Source: Timonella corticicola | GTDB taxonomy: Bacteria > Actinomycetota > Actinomycetes > Actinomycetales > Cellulomonadaceae | Length of the DNA: 64,000 nt | Assembly: GCF_042683685.1 (NCBI RefSeq) | Contig: NZ_JBHUOP010000002.1 | Span: 310,001 to 374,000 of the forward strand | Direction of reading: 5' to 3' | Shown here: piece by piece, positions 1 through 9,900 of the stretch | How the letters are laid out: each line of letters starts with the position of its first letter | Numbering within the stretch: the first letter of the stretch is position 1 | Notes under the pieces: model-generated | The model's input: only the letters and a program-made list of their open reading frames with translations | Told to the model about the DNA's origin: nothing | Database searches by the model: none | Position numbers and translations under genes: made by a program

Positions 1-633
1 GTCAATTGGCTCGATCTTTCCGCAGTGCTCAGCAGCCTTGCCCAGCGCGATCACGTGCGCGTCACCCTCCACTCGTCGAACGAGAAGGAACCACCACAGC
101 GTGGCACGGACTCGTGGACCTTCGAACGTTTCAACAGCGATTCGGAATCCGACCTGACATCCGTGGAAACCGCACTGCTCGATGACATCTTCGGTAAGGC
201 GACCACACTCGAGGCACATTCACTGCACTCGGCATGCGCACCAAAACTCCTTGAGGTGCTCTCGCTCATAGGGCAGGAGATCCACGCCCAGGGGCTCACG
301 CTTTCGCCGGTAGATCACGCAACGGCCCGCAAGGCGCGCCGAGTTCAGCGCACGCCGGTTGGCCGAGCCTACGCTGAACAGGTGGCAGGGCTCAAGCGCA
401 GCTTTGAACAGCTTGAGGAAGACGGCCTCTCCGCATTTGCAGGCGAACCGACACCGGATGTGTTCCTCCGCTACCTGCCGTATGCCATTGCCGTCGGACA
501 GGCGCACGAATGGGGCCGTGCATTTGATCGCGCGGGCATTCCATTTGCGTCTCCCGCATGGTTCTCGCAGCGGACAGCCCGGGTGGATACATTCGAGCAG
601 TTTGCACTACGCTGGCAGGCTGCTGTCGTCTGA
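1..633 (+). CDS. DUF2207 family membrane protein, C-terminal part (5' truncated by window)
   Basis: The frame is open from base 1, so the gene begins upstream. The visible 210 residues end in the characteristic DUF2207 cytoplasmic tail: a Leu-Pro-Tyr-Ala-Ile-Ala stretch near residue 160, an amphipathic His-Glu-Trp-Gly-Arg-Ala-Phe helix, then Pro-Ala-Trp-Phe. Full-length family members carry a signal peptide, an extracytoplasmic beta domain and one or two membrane helices, all outside the window. The biochemical function of the family is unknown. No downstream gene on the same strand is close enough to form an operon. Confidence 0.7.
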   Translation, partial: VNWLDLSAVLSSLAQRDHVRVTLHSSNEKEPPQRGTDSWTFERFNSDSESDLTSVETALLDDIFGKATTLEAHSLHSACAPKLLEVLSLIGQEIHAQGLTLSPVDHATARKARRVQRTPVGRAYAEQVAGLKRSFEQLEEDGLSAFAGEPTPDVFLRYLPYAIAVGQAHEWGRAFDRAGIPFASPAWFSQRTARVDTFEQFALRWQAAVV

Positions 634-848
634 CACGGTTCGTGGAACGCTGCGGAGTTGGCCCAACCAGGTCATCACGTTCCTGTGTGGGCCAATTCCA
701 CCGCTTAAGAAGGCGCCGAGGCTCGCCATTGAACCTCAGGCATCTCTACCATAGTCACCGCTGACGCCGAGAGCCCCCAATTGTTGATCACAGTTCAACA
801 ACGTTTCCCAGTGCTCCGACGAGAGTGCACTCGGATGCCCTCTTTCCC

Positions 849-909
849 CTTGAGAGTGTGCAGATATTCACTCGCAAGCACTGCGAGTGAATATCTGCAC
901 ACTCTCAAG
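849..909. repeat. Perfect 28-bp inverted repeat with 5-base loop
   Basis: Arms 849-876 and 882-909 are exact reverse complements; the loop is agcac. The arms are AT-richer than their surroundings (core cagatattcactcg). No T run follows on either strand, so an ordinary intrinsic terminator is not obvious; a transcript would form a very stable hairpin. Function unknown. Confidence 0.85.
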
Positions 910-947
910 TGATTGGGCGTATTGCGAGTGAGGTCTGAGCCGCTTAG

Positions 948-998
948 CGACGAGTCGGCTGGGTCGGTAGGAGTTCTCCCGGCCCAGCCGACTCGTCG
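948..998. repeat. Perfect 16-bp inverted repeat, 19-base spacer
   Basis: Arms 948-963 and 983-998 are exact complements (cgacgagtcggctggg and its complement). The spacer contains a second small ggag/ctcc hairpin. It lies about 50 bases before the aldo/keto reductase start, where it could act as an operator or as a 5'-UTR hairpin. Confidence 0.75.
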
Positions 999-1051
999 AC
1001 AATGGACCTGCGTAACCGCACACAGGCGGGACCATGCGCCACAATGGAGGA

Positions 1052-2098
<1,047 letters not shown>

Positions 2099-2115
2099 GC
2101 GAACGTCTACAGGTC

Positions 2116-2151
2116 GAGGGAGGACAACCCCTGCAGGGGTTGTCCTCCCTC
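2116..2151. terminator. Bidirectional intrinsic terminator
   Basis: A perfect 36-base palindrome (18-bp stem through cccctgcagggg) between the convergent aldo/keto reductase and transglutaminase-fold genes. It serves both strands. Confidence 0.9.
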
Positions 2152-2167
2152 TCTTCATCGAGTCAGC

Positions 2168-4534
2168 CTAGGGAGCGTGACTCCATTGGCGTTGCTCGAC
2201 AGACTTCTGCTGCCCTGGCGTGGTGCTCTGCTCAAATAGTTCCGCCGTTAACTTCGCCGCCTCGGCGTCGGCCTTCCGCTGTGCTTTACGCGCTCTCAGG
2301 GATGCTGGCGACACCTTGGCGAACACGCGTCTACGCCACGACACGGAACGTGCGAGCGCCCGACGGCTTTCCTCGACCTGAAGCCAGTACTGCTCACTGT
2401 CGACCGCACTCCACTCTCCGTGCGAGAAGTGAGCCCGATCAGCCGTGTCCGCGAGTCGACGCATCGGCACCTGCGGCTGGCTTGTCTCGATGAAGCGTGC
2501 TGCCTCTCGACGAGTCAGATCCTTCTCGGGACGGATACCCAGATCAAAGGCGTCGTCAAGAGTTTCCTGCCAGCCGCCGATGACGCTTAACTGTCCGGGA
2601 GCATGCTTGCGCCGTCCTCTGCGCCGGGCTTTCAACGCGATCACGATGAGCGGTCCAGCGAGCAACAGGATGAGCGGGATACCAACCACCGCAGTGATCC
2701 GGACTATCGCGAACCAGTCGTATGACTCGTCTATCGGGTCCTCTTGAGCATCGATTTCGGTATCCTCGGTGTTCACGGCCGGTGGCGTAGCCGGTGGCCG
2801 GGGATCTGGCGGCAACTGAACAGCCTCGGGCTCTGGTTCAGGGTCCTTTTCCTGTTGAGATGCGTTTGGGGTCTGCGAAGATGGGGGGGTCGGGAAGTAC
2901 TGGACCCATCCATACTCGTTGTAATAGATCTCAACCCATGCGCTCAGGTCAGCACCCGTGAATGTGACGTCTGAAGCTCCCTCTTCAGGAATGAACCCAA
3001 CCACAACGCGTGCGGGCACACCCTGCGACCGGGCAAGCAGAGCCATCGCCGACGCATACTGCTCGGCGTCGCCCACCATGAGTTCAGCGGAGAACAGATC
3101 GTCCATGCGGTCGGCTCCGTGGCCAGACAGGGACGGATACCCACCGGTTGCCTCCCCATGACTGAAATACCCGCGAGTCTGGAAATACTCCTCGTATTTG
3201 CGAATGACGAGCGGCACGTTGGCGCCCTCCCGTCCAATCGCGATTGCCTCCTGAGCGATGATGTCTGGGATGTTGGCAACGTCTGCGAGCGCGATCTTTC
3301 CCACCCCGGTCTCGCCCAGTTCCTCATCGGTCGGTGTCGCCGGGAGCACCCCCTGAAGCCGGTACGAGGTACCAGGACGGAGACCGCCGATCGTCACGGC
3401 AGCACCGGTTGCGTCGTTGAAGCGGAAGTCGGTGACGCTTCCCGAGTCAAAATCGACTGCGGAGAGGTAACCGATCGTCGGTGTCCACACGCCGTCCAGT
3501 TCCTCAATCTTGACCCGCACATCGTAGGGGTCTCCCTGAGCCGTCTGCTCGATGCGTTCACCGATCCGGCGGAACGCACCTGATCCAGCGCGGCTTTGAT
3601 CTCCCGACACAGACCAGACCACGCCATCGTAGGCGTCGAGCGTGGCCAACCGGACGAGACCATTTTCGGGGAGACCTGAAACGCTCACAAGGGGCGTTTC
3701 CGCACGATCCTTGACGTAATGCCGGTAGAGCGAGAGCGGGCTGATCTGATCGCGTGGGTCAAACGGTGGGATGACAATGGAGCGCAGCACGAATCGCGGT
3801 GCCTGCGGTGCGAACTGCCCGGAGAGTACAGTGCTCGCGGCAATCACAGCAGCGAGGAAGAAGCTCATCGAGGCCCATCGACGTGGTCGCCAGACCTTCA
3901 TCCGCCAGGTTGCCCATACGGTCAACACCATGAAGAGCCCGACGCCGAGGTGGGATCCCAGCACGGTTTCCTGGGTTCCCCACAGGATCGAGGTGATCAA
4001 CACCAACGTGACGACGCCTGTTGCGATGATTGTGGTCAGCCAGGAGTTACGCCACCCGACGACCCACGAGACAAGAAAGGCACCGAGGAATGCGAGCAGG
4101 AATGGCAACACCAGAACGCCGTCGGATTGTCCGAGCGGTGGCTCGAGCGTCAAGGCCTCCTTCCAACTCGTGACAGTTCCCGTGAGCATACTCGTCATGG
4201 ACTGCCCAGACGGCACGACTCCCCAGACGAGATCGCGTCCGAAGGCCACCGTGCCGCCGACCACAACGTAGGAGGCGATTCCCACAAGCATCGTCAACGG
4301 AAACGGCCACCGCAAGAATGCCCCCAACAGGACCGGCACCATGGCAGCGATAAGTCCCGCCATGACCGCGGTTAACGCTGCAGGAGTTCCGTAGGCGGGC
4401 AGGATGGGCATCATCGCGAAACCCACGCACAGCACGGCTATGAATACGTCGATCACTGCCCGAAGAGGTGCCCAGTCGCGTAAGGCGGAGGTCTCATCCT
4501 GTAATTGGCGGCTGAGTTTGTCGGTCACACTCAC
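2168..4534 (-). CDS. TgpA-like membrane protein with degenerate transglutaminase-core domain (PFNA operon)
   Basis: 788 residues. About seven membrane helices occupy residues 20-240, a DUF3488-like extracytoplasmic region follows, then a transglutaminase-core domain at about 470-550, one further helix near 615-640 and a cytoplasmic tail. The fold signature is clear (LARSQGVPARVVVGF; AWVEIYY..YGWV). However, the usual nucleophile Cys in the Gly-x-Cys-x-Gln-Tyr motif is Ala (GDAEQYA, near 488). The His before Ala-Trp is Ser (DLSAW, near 530), and the Asp of the Asp-Pro-Thr motif is Phe (YFPTP, near 546). The start overlaps the DUF58 stop by four bases (ATGA), so the two are translationally coupled. 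It is last in the PFNA-type operon. I infer a structural or binding role rather than catalysis. Confidence 0.85.
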   Translation of the reverse strand: MSVTDKLSRQLQDETSALRDWAPLRAVIDVFIAVLCVGFAMMPILPAYGTPAALTAVMAGLIAAMVPVLLGAFLRWPFPLTMLVGIASYVVVGGTVAFGRDLVWGVVPSGQSMTSMLTGTVTSWKEALTLEPPLGQSDGVLVLPFLLAFLGAFLVSWVVGWRNSWLTTIIATGVVTLVLITSILWGTQETVLGSHLGVGLFMVLTVWATWRMKVWRPRRWASMSFFLAAVIAASTVLSGQFAPQAPRFVLRSIVIPPFDPRDQISPLSLYRHYVKDRAETPLVSVSGLPENGLVRLATLDAYDGVVWSVSGDQSRAGSGAFRRIGERIEQTAQGDPYDVRVKIEELDGVWTPTIGYLSAVDFDSGSVTDFRFNDATGAAVTIGGLRPGTSYRLQGVLPATPTDEELGETGVGKIALADVANIPDIIAQEAIAIGREGANVPLVIRKYEEYFQTRGYFSHGEATGGYPSLSGHGADRMDDLFSAELMVGDAEQYASAMALLARSQGVPARVVVGFIPEEGASDVTFTGADLSAWVEIYYNEYGWVQYFPTPPSSQTPNASQQEKDPEPEPEAVQLPPDPRPPATPPAVNTEDTEIDAQEDPIDESYDWFAIVRITAVVGIPLILLLAGPLIVIALKARRRGRRKHAPGQLSVIGGWQETLDDAFDLGIRPEKDLTRREAARFIETSQPQVPMRRLADTADRAHFSHGEWSAVDSEQYWLQVEESRRALARSVSWRRRVFAKVSPASLRARKAQRKADAEAAKLTAELFEQSTTPGQQKSVEQRQWSHAP

Positions 4535-5778
4535 GCGGACACCGCCTGTCGCAGCACGCGCGGTAGTTCCTCGAGGGAACCGATACGTGCGTAGGTGACG
4601 AGCCTATGCGTGCGGATCTGCGCTTCGATACCGGCCTCGCACCGGAACACGACGGCCCGGACACCAGGAGGGAGATTACGCATCTCCTGCCTCAGTTGCG
4701 CGCTGTCCACGCTACCGCCCGTGACGATGAACGCAAGAGAACAGTCCTGCGCATACCGCGCCAGATGTTCCGCCCCACAAGAAGAGGCTTCCCCCACAGC
4801 AGGCTCAATGGCGGATGTGGAATCGAGGAAGGATTTGGGAGTGGCGCTCAACAGCACCCGATCAGACACAAGCAAGGTCCGGTCCCCATCGCCACGAATC
4901 GTGTTGACCCCAAGCGATGCGAATACCGACACCCCAAGCTCAAACGACGCATCGTCGTTCCAACGCGACTGCGTCTCCTCGAACACTATCGCCGTATGGG
5001 TACGCCGGGTGTCCTCAAACTGCCGCACCATGAGGGACTGATTCCTGGCGCTCGACTTCCAGTGGATGGCCCGCCGATCATCGCCTGGGACATACTCCCG
5101 GAGTGCGTGAAAGTTCATGTCGTTGTCGGTGACTGTCCTGAGCGTTTGGCCCTCGAGATCACGCAGCACCCCCGCGGCGGCTCCACGCAAGAGCACGGTC
5201 TGAGGGTGAACGTACAGATGTTTCGCCTCAGTCCAGACGACCTCGCGGCGGGCAAGCCCCAATGGGTCGGTACGTACGGATTTGACAGGCCCAACGATGA
5301 TGATCGCGCGCTTCCTGGTGGGTACCGCAAACAGTTCCTCATGTGTCTGCCCCGAGCCAAGCGACGGCAGTGAGAACTCAGCACGACCACTACCAACGGG
5401 TAGTTCGAGCGTTGAGGCCCACAGACGACGTTTCGAGGCATTCTCAACATCGATTCGGCCAAAGGCTCGCTCGCCGACCGTGACGTTCTCCTCACCCAAC
5501 GCCAACTCGATCCGATAGCGCGCCCGACCCAACGTAAGAGCCGCGGCAAAGGCGACCACAACGAGCGCAAGCACCCCGGCAGCCTGAACTTCAGCCCAGC
5601 CATAGCGATATCCGAGAAACAGAGAAAGCCCAGCGCCGCCCAGCGCCGCCCAGGCGAGCGGTACGAACGACCAGTGACCCACACCGATCTCAGGCGTGGG
5701 ACGAGACCTGGGCCGCAGCATCCTCCGTGGACGCTGGCTGTTCCCGGCTCTCCTCGGACGTGTCCGTAAGGTAGCCAC
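4531..5778 (-). CDS. DUF58 domain protein (PFNA operon)
   Basis: 415 residues. Two membrane helices lie near residues 36-85, then a beta-rich segment, and the DUF58 core near 200-300 with the family hallmark of a Pro-Gly-Asp-Asp turn followed by IHWKSSAR and MVRQFEDT. DUF58 proteins have a von Willebrand A-like fold and accompany MoxR ATPases, probably as the substrate or partner that the ATPase remodels. Here it follows moxR by three bases and overlaps the next gene by four, which is the typical MoxR-DUF58-transglutaminase trio. Function beyond this partnership is not established. Confidence 0.9.
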   Translation of the reverse strand: MATLRTRPRRAGNSQRPRRMLRPRSRPTPEIGVGHWSFVPLAWAALGGAGLSLFLGYRYGWAEVQAAGVLALVVVAFAAALTLGRARYRIELALGEENVTVGERAFGRIDVENASKRRLWASTLELPVGSGRAEFSLPSLGSGQTHEELFAVPTRKRAIIIVGPVKSVRTDPLGLARREVVWTEAKHLYVHPQTVLLRGAAAGVLRDLEGQTLRTVTDNDMNFHALREYVPGDDRRAIHWKSSARNQSLMVRQFEDTRRTHTAIVFEETQSRWNDDASFELGVSVFASLGVNTIRGDGDRTLLVSDRVLLSATPKSFLDSTSAIEPAVGEASSCGAEHLARYAQDCSLAFIVTGGSVDSAQLRQEMRNLPPGVRAVVFRCEAGIEAQIRTHRLVTYARIGSLEELPRVLRQAVSA

Positions 5779-5781
5779 AGG

Positions 5782-6786
5782 TCACTTCTTCGAAGACGGT
5801 GGGGCCACTTCCGTCAGGATCCGAGACATGACCTCCTCGTTGGTGACACCGTTGAACTCAGCATCCACGTCAAGGACGAGCCTGTGCGCCAAGACCGGCA
5901 CAGCCAGTTGCTTCACGTCATCTGGGATCACATAGTTGCGTCCTTGAGCGGCAGCCCACACCTTCGCACACCGCACCAGTGCAAGCGCGCCACGAACCGA
6001 CACGCCGACCTGAGTTTGCGAGTCCTTTCGGGTCTCGTCCGTAATGCGGGCAACGTACTGTGCAATCGCGGTGTCAATGTAAATGCTTGCGGCGATATCG
6101 GCCATGTCGACGACGTCGTTGGAATCGATGACGGGGGTCAGCATTCGGGTACGATCACGCTGCGCGGCTCCCTCAAGGATCTCAACAATCGAGTCCTCAT
6201 CCGGATACCCCAGCGATGTCTTGATCAGGAATCGGTCAAGTTGCGCCTCCGGCAAACGGTAGGTTCCCACCTGCTCGATAGGGTTCTGGGTTGCGATCAC
6301 GATGAAAGGACGTCCGGCATCAAACGTCGTGCCATCGACCGTGACCCGAGATTCCTCCATCACCTCAAGCAGGGCAGACTGCGTTTTGGGCGAAGCGCGG
6401 TTGATCTCATCGGCGAGTACGACTGAAGCAAACACCGGTCCACGGTGGAACTCGAACTGTCCGGTCTTTTGATCGTAGATGGTCACACCGGTTACGTCTG
6501 ATGGCAGGAGGTCTGGAGTGAACTGGATGCGGTTGTGGGTTCCCGAGATCGAAGCCGCGATCGACTTGGCCAGGATGGTTTTACCCGTTCCCGGTGCATC
6601 CTCAAGCAGGAGGTGCCCCTCAGCAAACAGTGCAGTGAGCGCAAGCCGCACCACAGTCTTCTTGCCAAGCACCGCACGCGACACATTCGCCACGATCGAA
6701 TCGAAGGTCTGCGCGAACGCCGTCGCATCCTCAACGGATGCGAGGTTCGCTGCTCCCCCAACCTGGGGAACTGACTGCTGAGTCAT
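5782..6786 (-). CDS. MoxR family AAA+ ATPase (PFNA operon)
   Basis: 334 residues. Walker A is DAPGTGKT (near residue 60), Walker B with sensor region is VVLADEINRASPKTQSALLEVMEE-like, sensor 1 is IATQNPIEQVGTYRLPEAQLDRF, and the C-terminal lid holds VSVRGALAL. MoxR ATPases act as cytoplasmic chaperones that activate or assemble von Willebrand A/DUF58 partner complexes at the membrane. It is followed after three bases by the DUF58 gene. A 114-base gap separates it from the giant surface protein upstream, so an internal promoter is possible. The start is preceded by gaaggaagag, a good ribosome-binding site. Confidence 0.95.
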   Translation of the reverse strand: MTQQSVPQVGGAANLASVEDATAFAQTFDSIVANVSRAVLGKKTVVRLALTALFAEGHLLLEDAPGTGKTILAKSIAASISGTHNRIQFTPDLLPSDVTGVTIYDQKTGQFEFHRGPVFASVVLADEINRASPKTQSALLEVMEESRVTVDGTTFDAGRPFIVIATQNPIEQVGTYRLPEAQLDRFLIKTSLGYPDEDSIVEILEGAAQRDRTRMLTPVIDSNDVVDMADIAASIYIDTAIAQYVARITDETRKDSQTQVGVSVRGALALVRCAKVWAAAQGRNYVIPDDVKQLAVPVLAHRLVLDVDAEFNGVTNEEVMSRILTEVAPPSSKK

Positions 6787-6900
6787 GTCTCTTCCTTCTA
6801 TCGTGGTTCATGCGTGTGCCCCGCACGTCTTAACCTTTATACCTGCTGATGAGGTGCTGTGGTAGCAGCGGTTCAGCTAATAGTCCAGAACCCACGGACG

Positions 6901-9900
6901 CTACGGGTCGGTTGTCGTTTCCGGAACCACAACGGTTGCCTTGGCAATCGGGCCATCAACTGACTGTCCATTGCTGTCAGTCACTATCGCCCAGACCCTG
7001 AGCTCATAGGTCTGTCCAACTTCGCCCCCGTGGTTTCGGGTCTTCAGCGGTTCTCCTTCAACCACCTCACCCCCGGTCCAACTAGACGAATCGCACGGCT
7101 GGTTTGATCCAACCTGCACTATGCAGTACCTGTACTTCTCGATCGGAAGCCCACGCTCGGTAGCTTTCTGCCACGTACCTGTGAGTTGGCCCTCCCACGA
7201 CTCATTCGCCTGAAGTACAGGGTTTTGTGGTGCCCCTGGTGGACGGCGCTTGAGTACGGTCATTGTTTCGCTGCTGATCGTGCTGTTGCCCTGGCTATTG
7301 GAGGCGCGGACATCAATCAAGACGTCACGAGAGTCCGCAGTGCCAAAGTCGGTGATCGTTCCGGAGACCTTCGTGCCGTTCAGCGGTTGCCATGCACCGG
7401 AGTCAAGCCGATACTCAAGGCTCACGTTTGAGGTTCCACCCGTATTGCGGGCTGCGATCGTGAACTCATAGGAGTCGTAGCGCTGGGCGCTGACTCGCGT
7501 GACCGTTGGGGACTGCGGCTTCGTCAGTGCCGTCTGGCCGGCGAGTTTCGTCCACCCGGAGCACACACCGCGAGTGTTACACGCACGAACAGAGACCTCA
7601 CCCGAGTCTTGCCCCGGCGTGATTCCCTCACGCGTGTGACTCGTACCCGAAGTGGCCGTATCGCTGTCTCGAACCTCGTAGTGGGAGATCCGGATTCCGC
7701 GCCCGCCAGTCTCAAGCGGCGTGTCCCACAGATACTTCACTGCCCCACCCTGGGCGTAGTTCCGGTCTGCGACAACCTCGCTCGTGAGCGCCCGCGGTGC
7801 GCTTGGCACGGCAAATGAGGAGATTGCGTCGGAGACTCCAGGGGCAGAAACCCCTGCCTTGTTTCGCGCCGTCACCTGGAACCGGTAGTCCACGCCGTTC
7901 TCGGCCTCTGTGAACGTCCATTTGGTTTGCGCTGCTTCAAGGCGTCGCACCGCAACCTCGGTGTTCCCGGACATCACTCGCACCGTATAGCGATTGATCG
8001 AGTCACCGTTTTCGGAGCCTGGTGACCATGAGACGTTGATCTGACGTCCGAGCGGGGTGTCTGATGGCAGCGCAACATCGACTTTCGGAGCCTCTGGCAC
8101 GCCAGCCGGGATGACTCGTTCAGACTCTGGGCTCCATGGGCCCTGGCCGCTTTCCGCGAGAGCCGAGTTCACTGCCCTCACCCGTACCGTGTAGGCCGTT
8201 CCATTCTTGAGACCGGTGATGGTTGTGCTCGTGCCCGTCACAGTCCGCGAACTGACGCCTTCGCTACCGATCCCAGGTGAGATCTCAAGCAGGTATCGCA
8301 CGATGGCCGAGCCTTCGTTACGTGGTGCTTGCCATTGAACGCTGATCTGGCGGTCACCGAACTCGACGGTTGGTGCGGAGGGAGCATCTGGGAGGATATC
8401 TGGAGTGATGTCACTGCTCGGGGCGGATTCCGCGGAGAATCCAACCTCATTGCGTGCGGCCACCGTGAATCGGTATGCAGTGCCATTGCTGAGACCGGAG
8501 ATCTCGCAGGTGGTGTTCTGGCACACCGTTGTCTGTCCACCAGGGCTCGCAGTCACGCGATAGTCAAGTACCGGTGCGCCGTTGGAGTTGGGGGCATCCC
8601 AACTGACGGTGACGGTCTTGTTCCCAGGATTGGAGACGCGAGGCGCAGTCGGTGCGTCTGGTTCCTTGCGGACGGTGACGACAACCTGGCCCTCAACGTT
8701 ACGGTTGGGGTCATTGAGCGCGTCGGTCACGGTGTAGGCGACTCGCATGGTTCCAGCGAAACTGGATTCTGGAGTGATGGTCACGTTGGGGCCGTTGAAG
8801 GTGGCCTCTCCCGTACCCGAGGTGAGCACCTGCACATCGACTACGCGAAGGCCCTCGCCAACGGGGTCGATTGCCCCTTGGAGCACGTTGACCTGGCTGG
8901 CCTGACCGGCATTGGCGGTGATGGTGTGTTCGCGCACGGTGGGGCGCTGCTTGGTTGAGGCGACAATCTCGTAGGGCACGGTCACGTTGAGTTTGTTCGC
9001 AAGTCCATACGTGAGCGTGATCGCGATCTCGCTTCTGGTTCCCCTCGTTGCGCCTGCGGGAGCGGATGCAGACAGCACTGTGCCGTCAATCGCTGCGGTG
9101 ACACCGTATGCCGGTGTTGCCGCCACGGCGTAGGAATATGTGTCCTCAGGCATTCCGGCAGCGGCGCGCGTGAACCGCGTCAGGTCAACGTTGACCACCT
9201 CATTGCCCTGTGGAAGCTGTAGCACTGCGGGGGCGAATGTGGGTGGTAGCTCCTCAATCGGCCTAACGGTGATCGGCAGCGTCAGGATTGAGGAGTTGGC
9301 GGTTTCGCCCGTTCCATCCCAGACCTCGAAGGTTATCGATGCGATTCCGCTGAATGATCGTTCGGACACGAATCTGAGGGTGCCACTGTCAACGACAAGG
9401 CCGCTATCATCGCTCTGCCCCGAGCGCACGGAGCTGGCATCCCTGATGATTGGGGTCTTACCAGAGCCGACCTGTACGAACTCCGCCAATGGGATCTGAA
9501 TTTCCTGAGCGGTGGAGGTGACCAGCTCGCGAGTCTTCGGGCGTAGAACGGGTGGGAAGTCACCGAGCGCTGGGACGGAGATGAACGCGTAGGCGAATGC
9601 TTGATCCGGTGCCTCTGGGTTGGTCAGCCGGAACGGAACCGTTTGGGCGGTTTCCGTGAGTTGGACGGTGACTTTTCCAGAGCCTGTCACCTGCGCGATG
9701 TCCGCGTGCGAGTTCGGTACCGTGAGTTCGAGTTCCGCAGGAGTTCCTGACGGGTTCTCAGCGACGGCGTATACGTCGACTTCGACGGAGGTCTTGTCCA
9801 TTGCCTCGACTGGGGACACTATGATGTCTCGAACCGTTGGAGGCAGGATGAGCGCCTCCGTGCTGACGTTGACGCGCAGGGTGGCCTGCCCGATACCGCC

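Larger units (their letters stand above)
634..1051. other. Intergenic region rich in inverted repeats
   Basis: No supportable gene. It holds three inverted repeats: 654-699 (12-bp arms, one mismatch, 22-base spacer, no T tract), 849-909 and 948-998 (both listed separately), plus a small 7-bp hairpin at 781-801. The hairpin at 654-699 lies just after the DUF2207 stop and could be its terminator. Confidence 0.6.

Noticed and set aside
781..801. 7-bp hairpin ttgttga/tcaacaa
   Set aside because: Too short to distinguish from chance in a region with stronger repeats.
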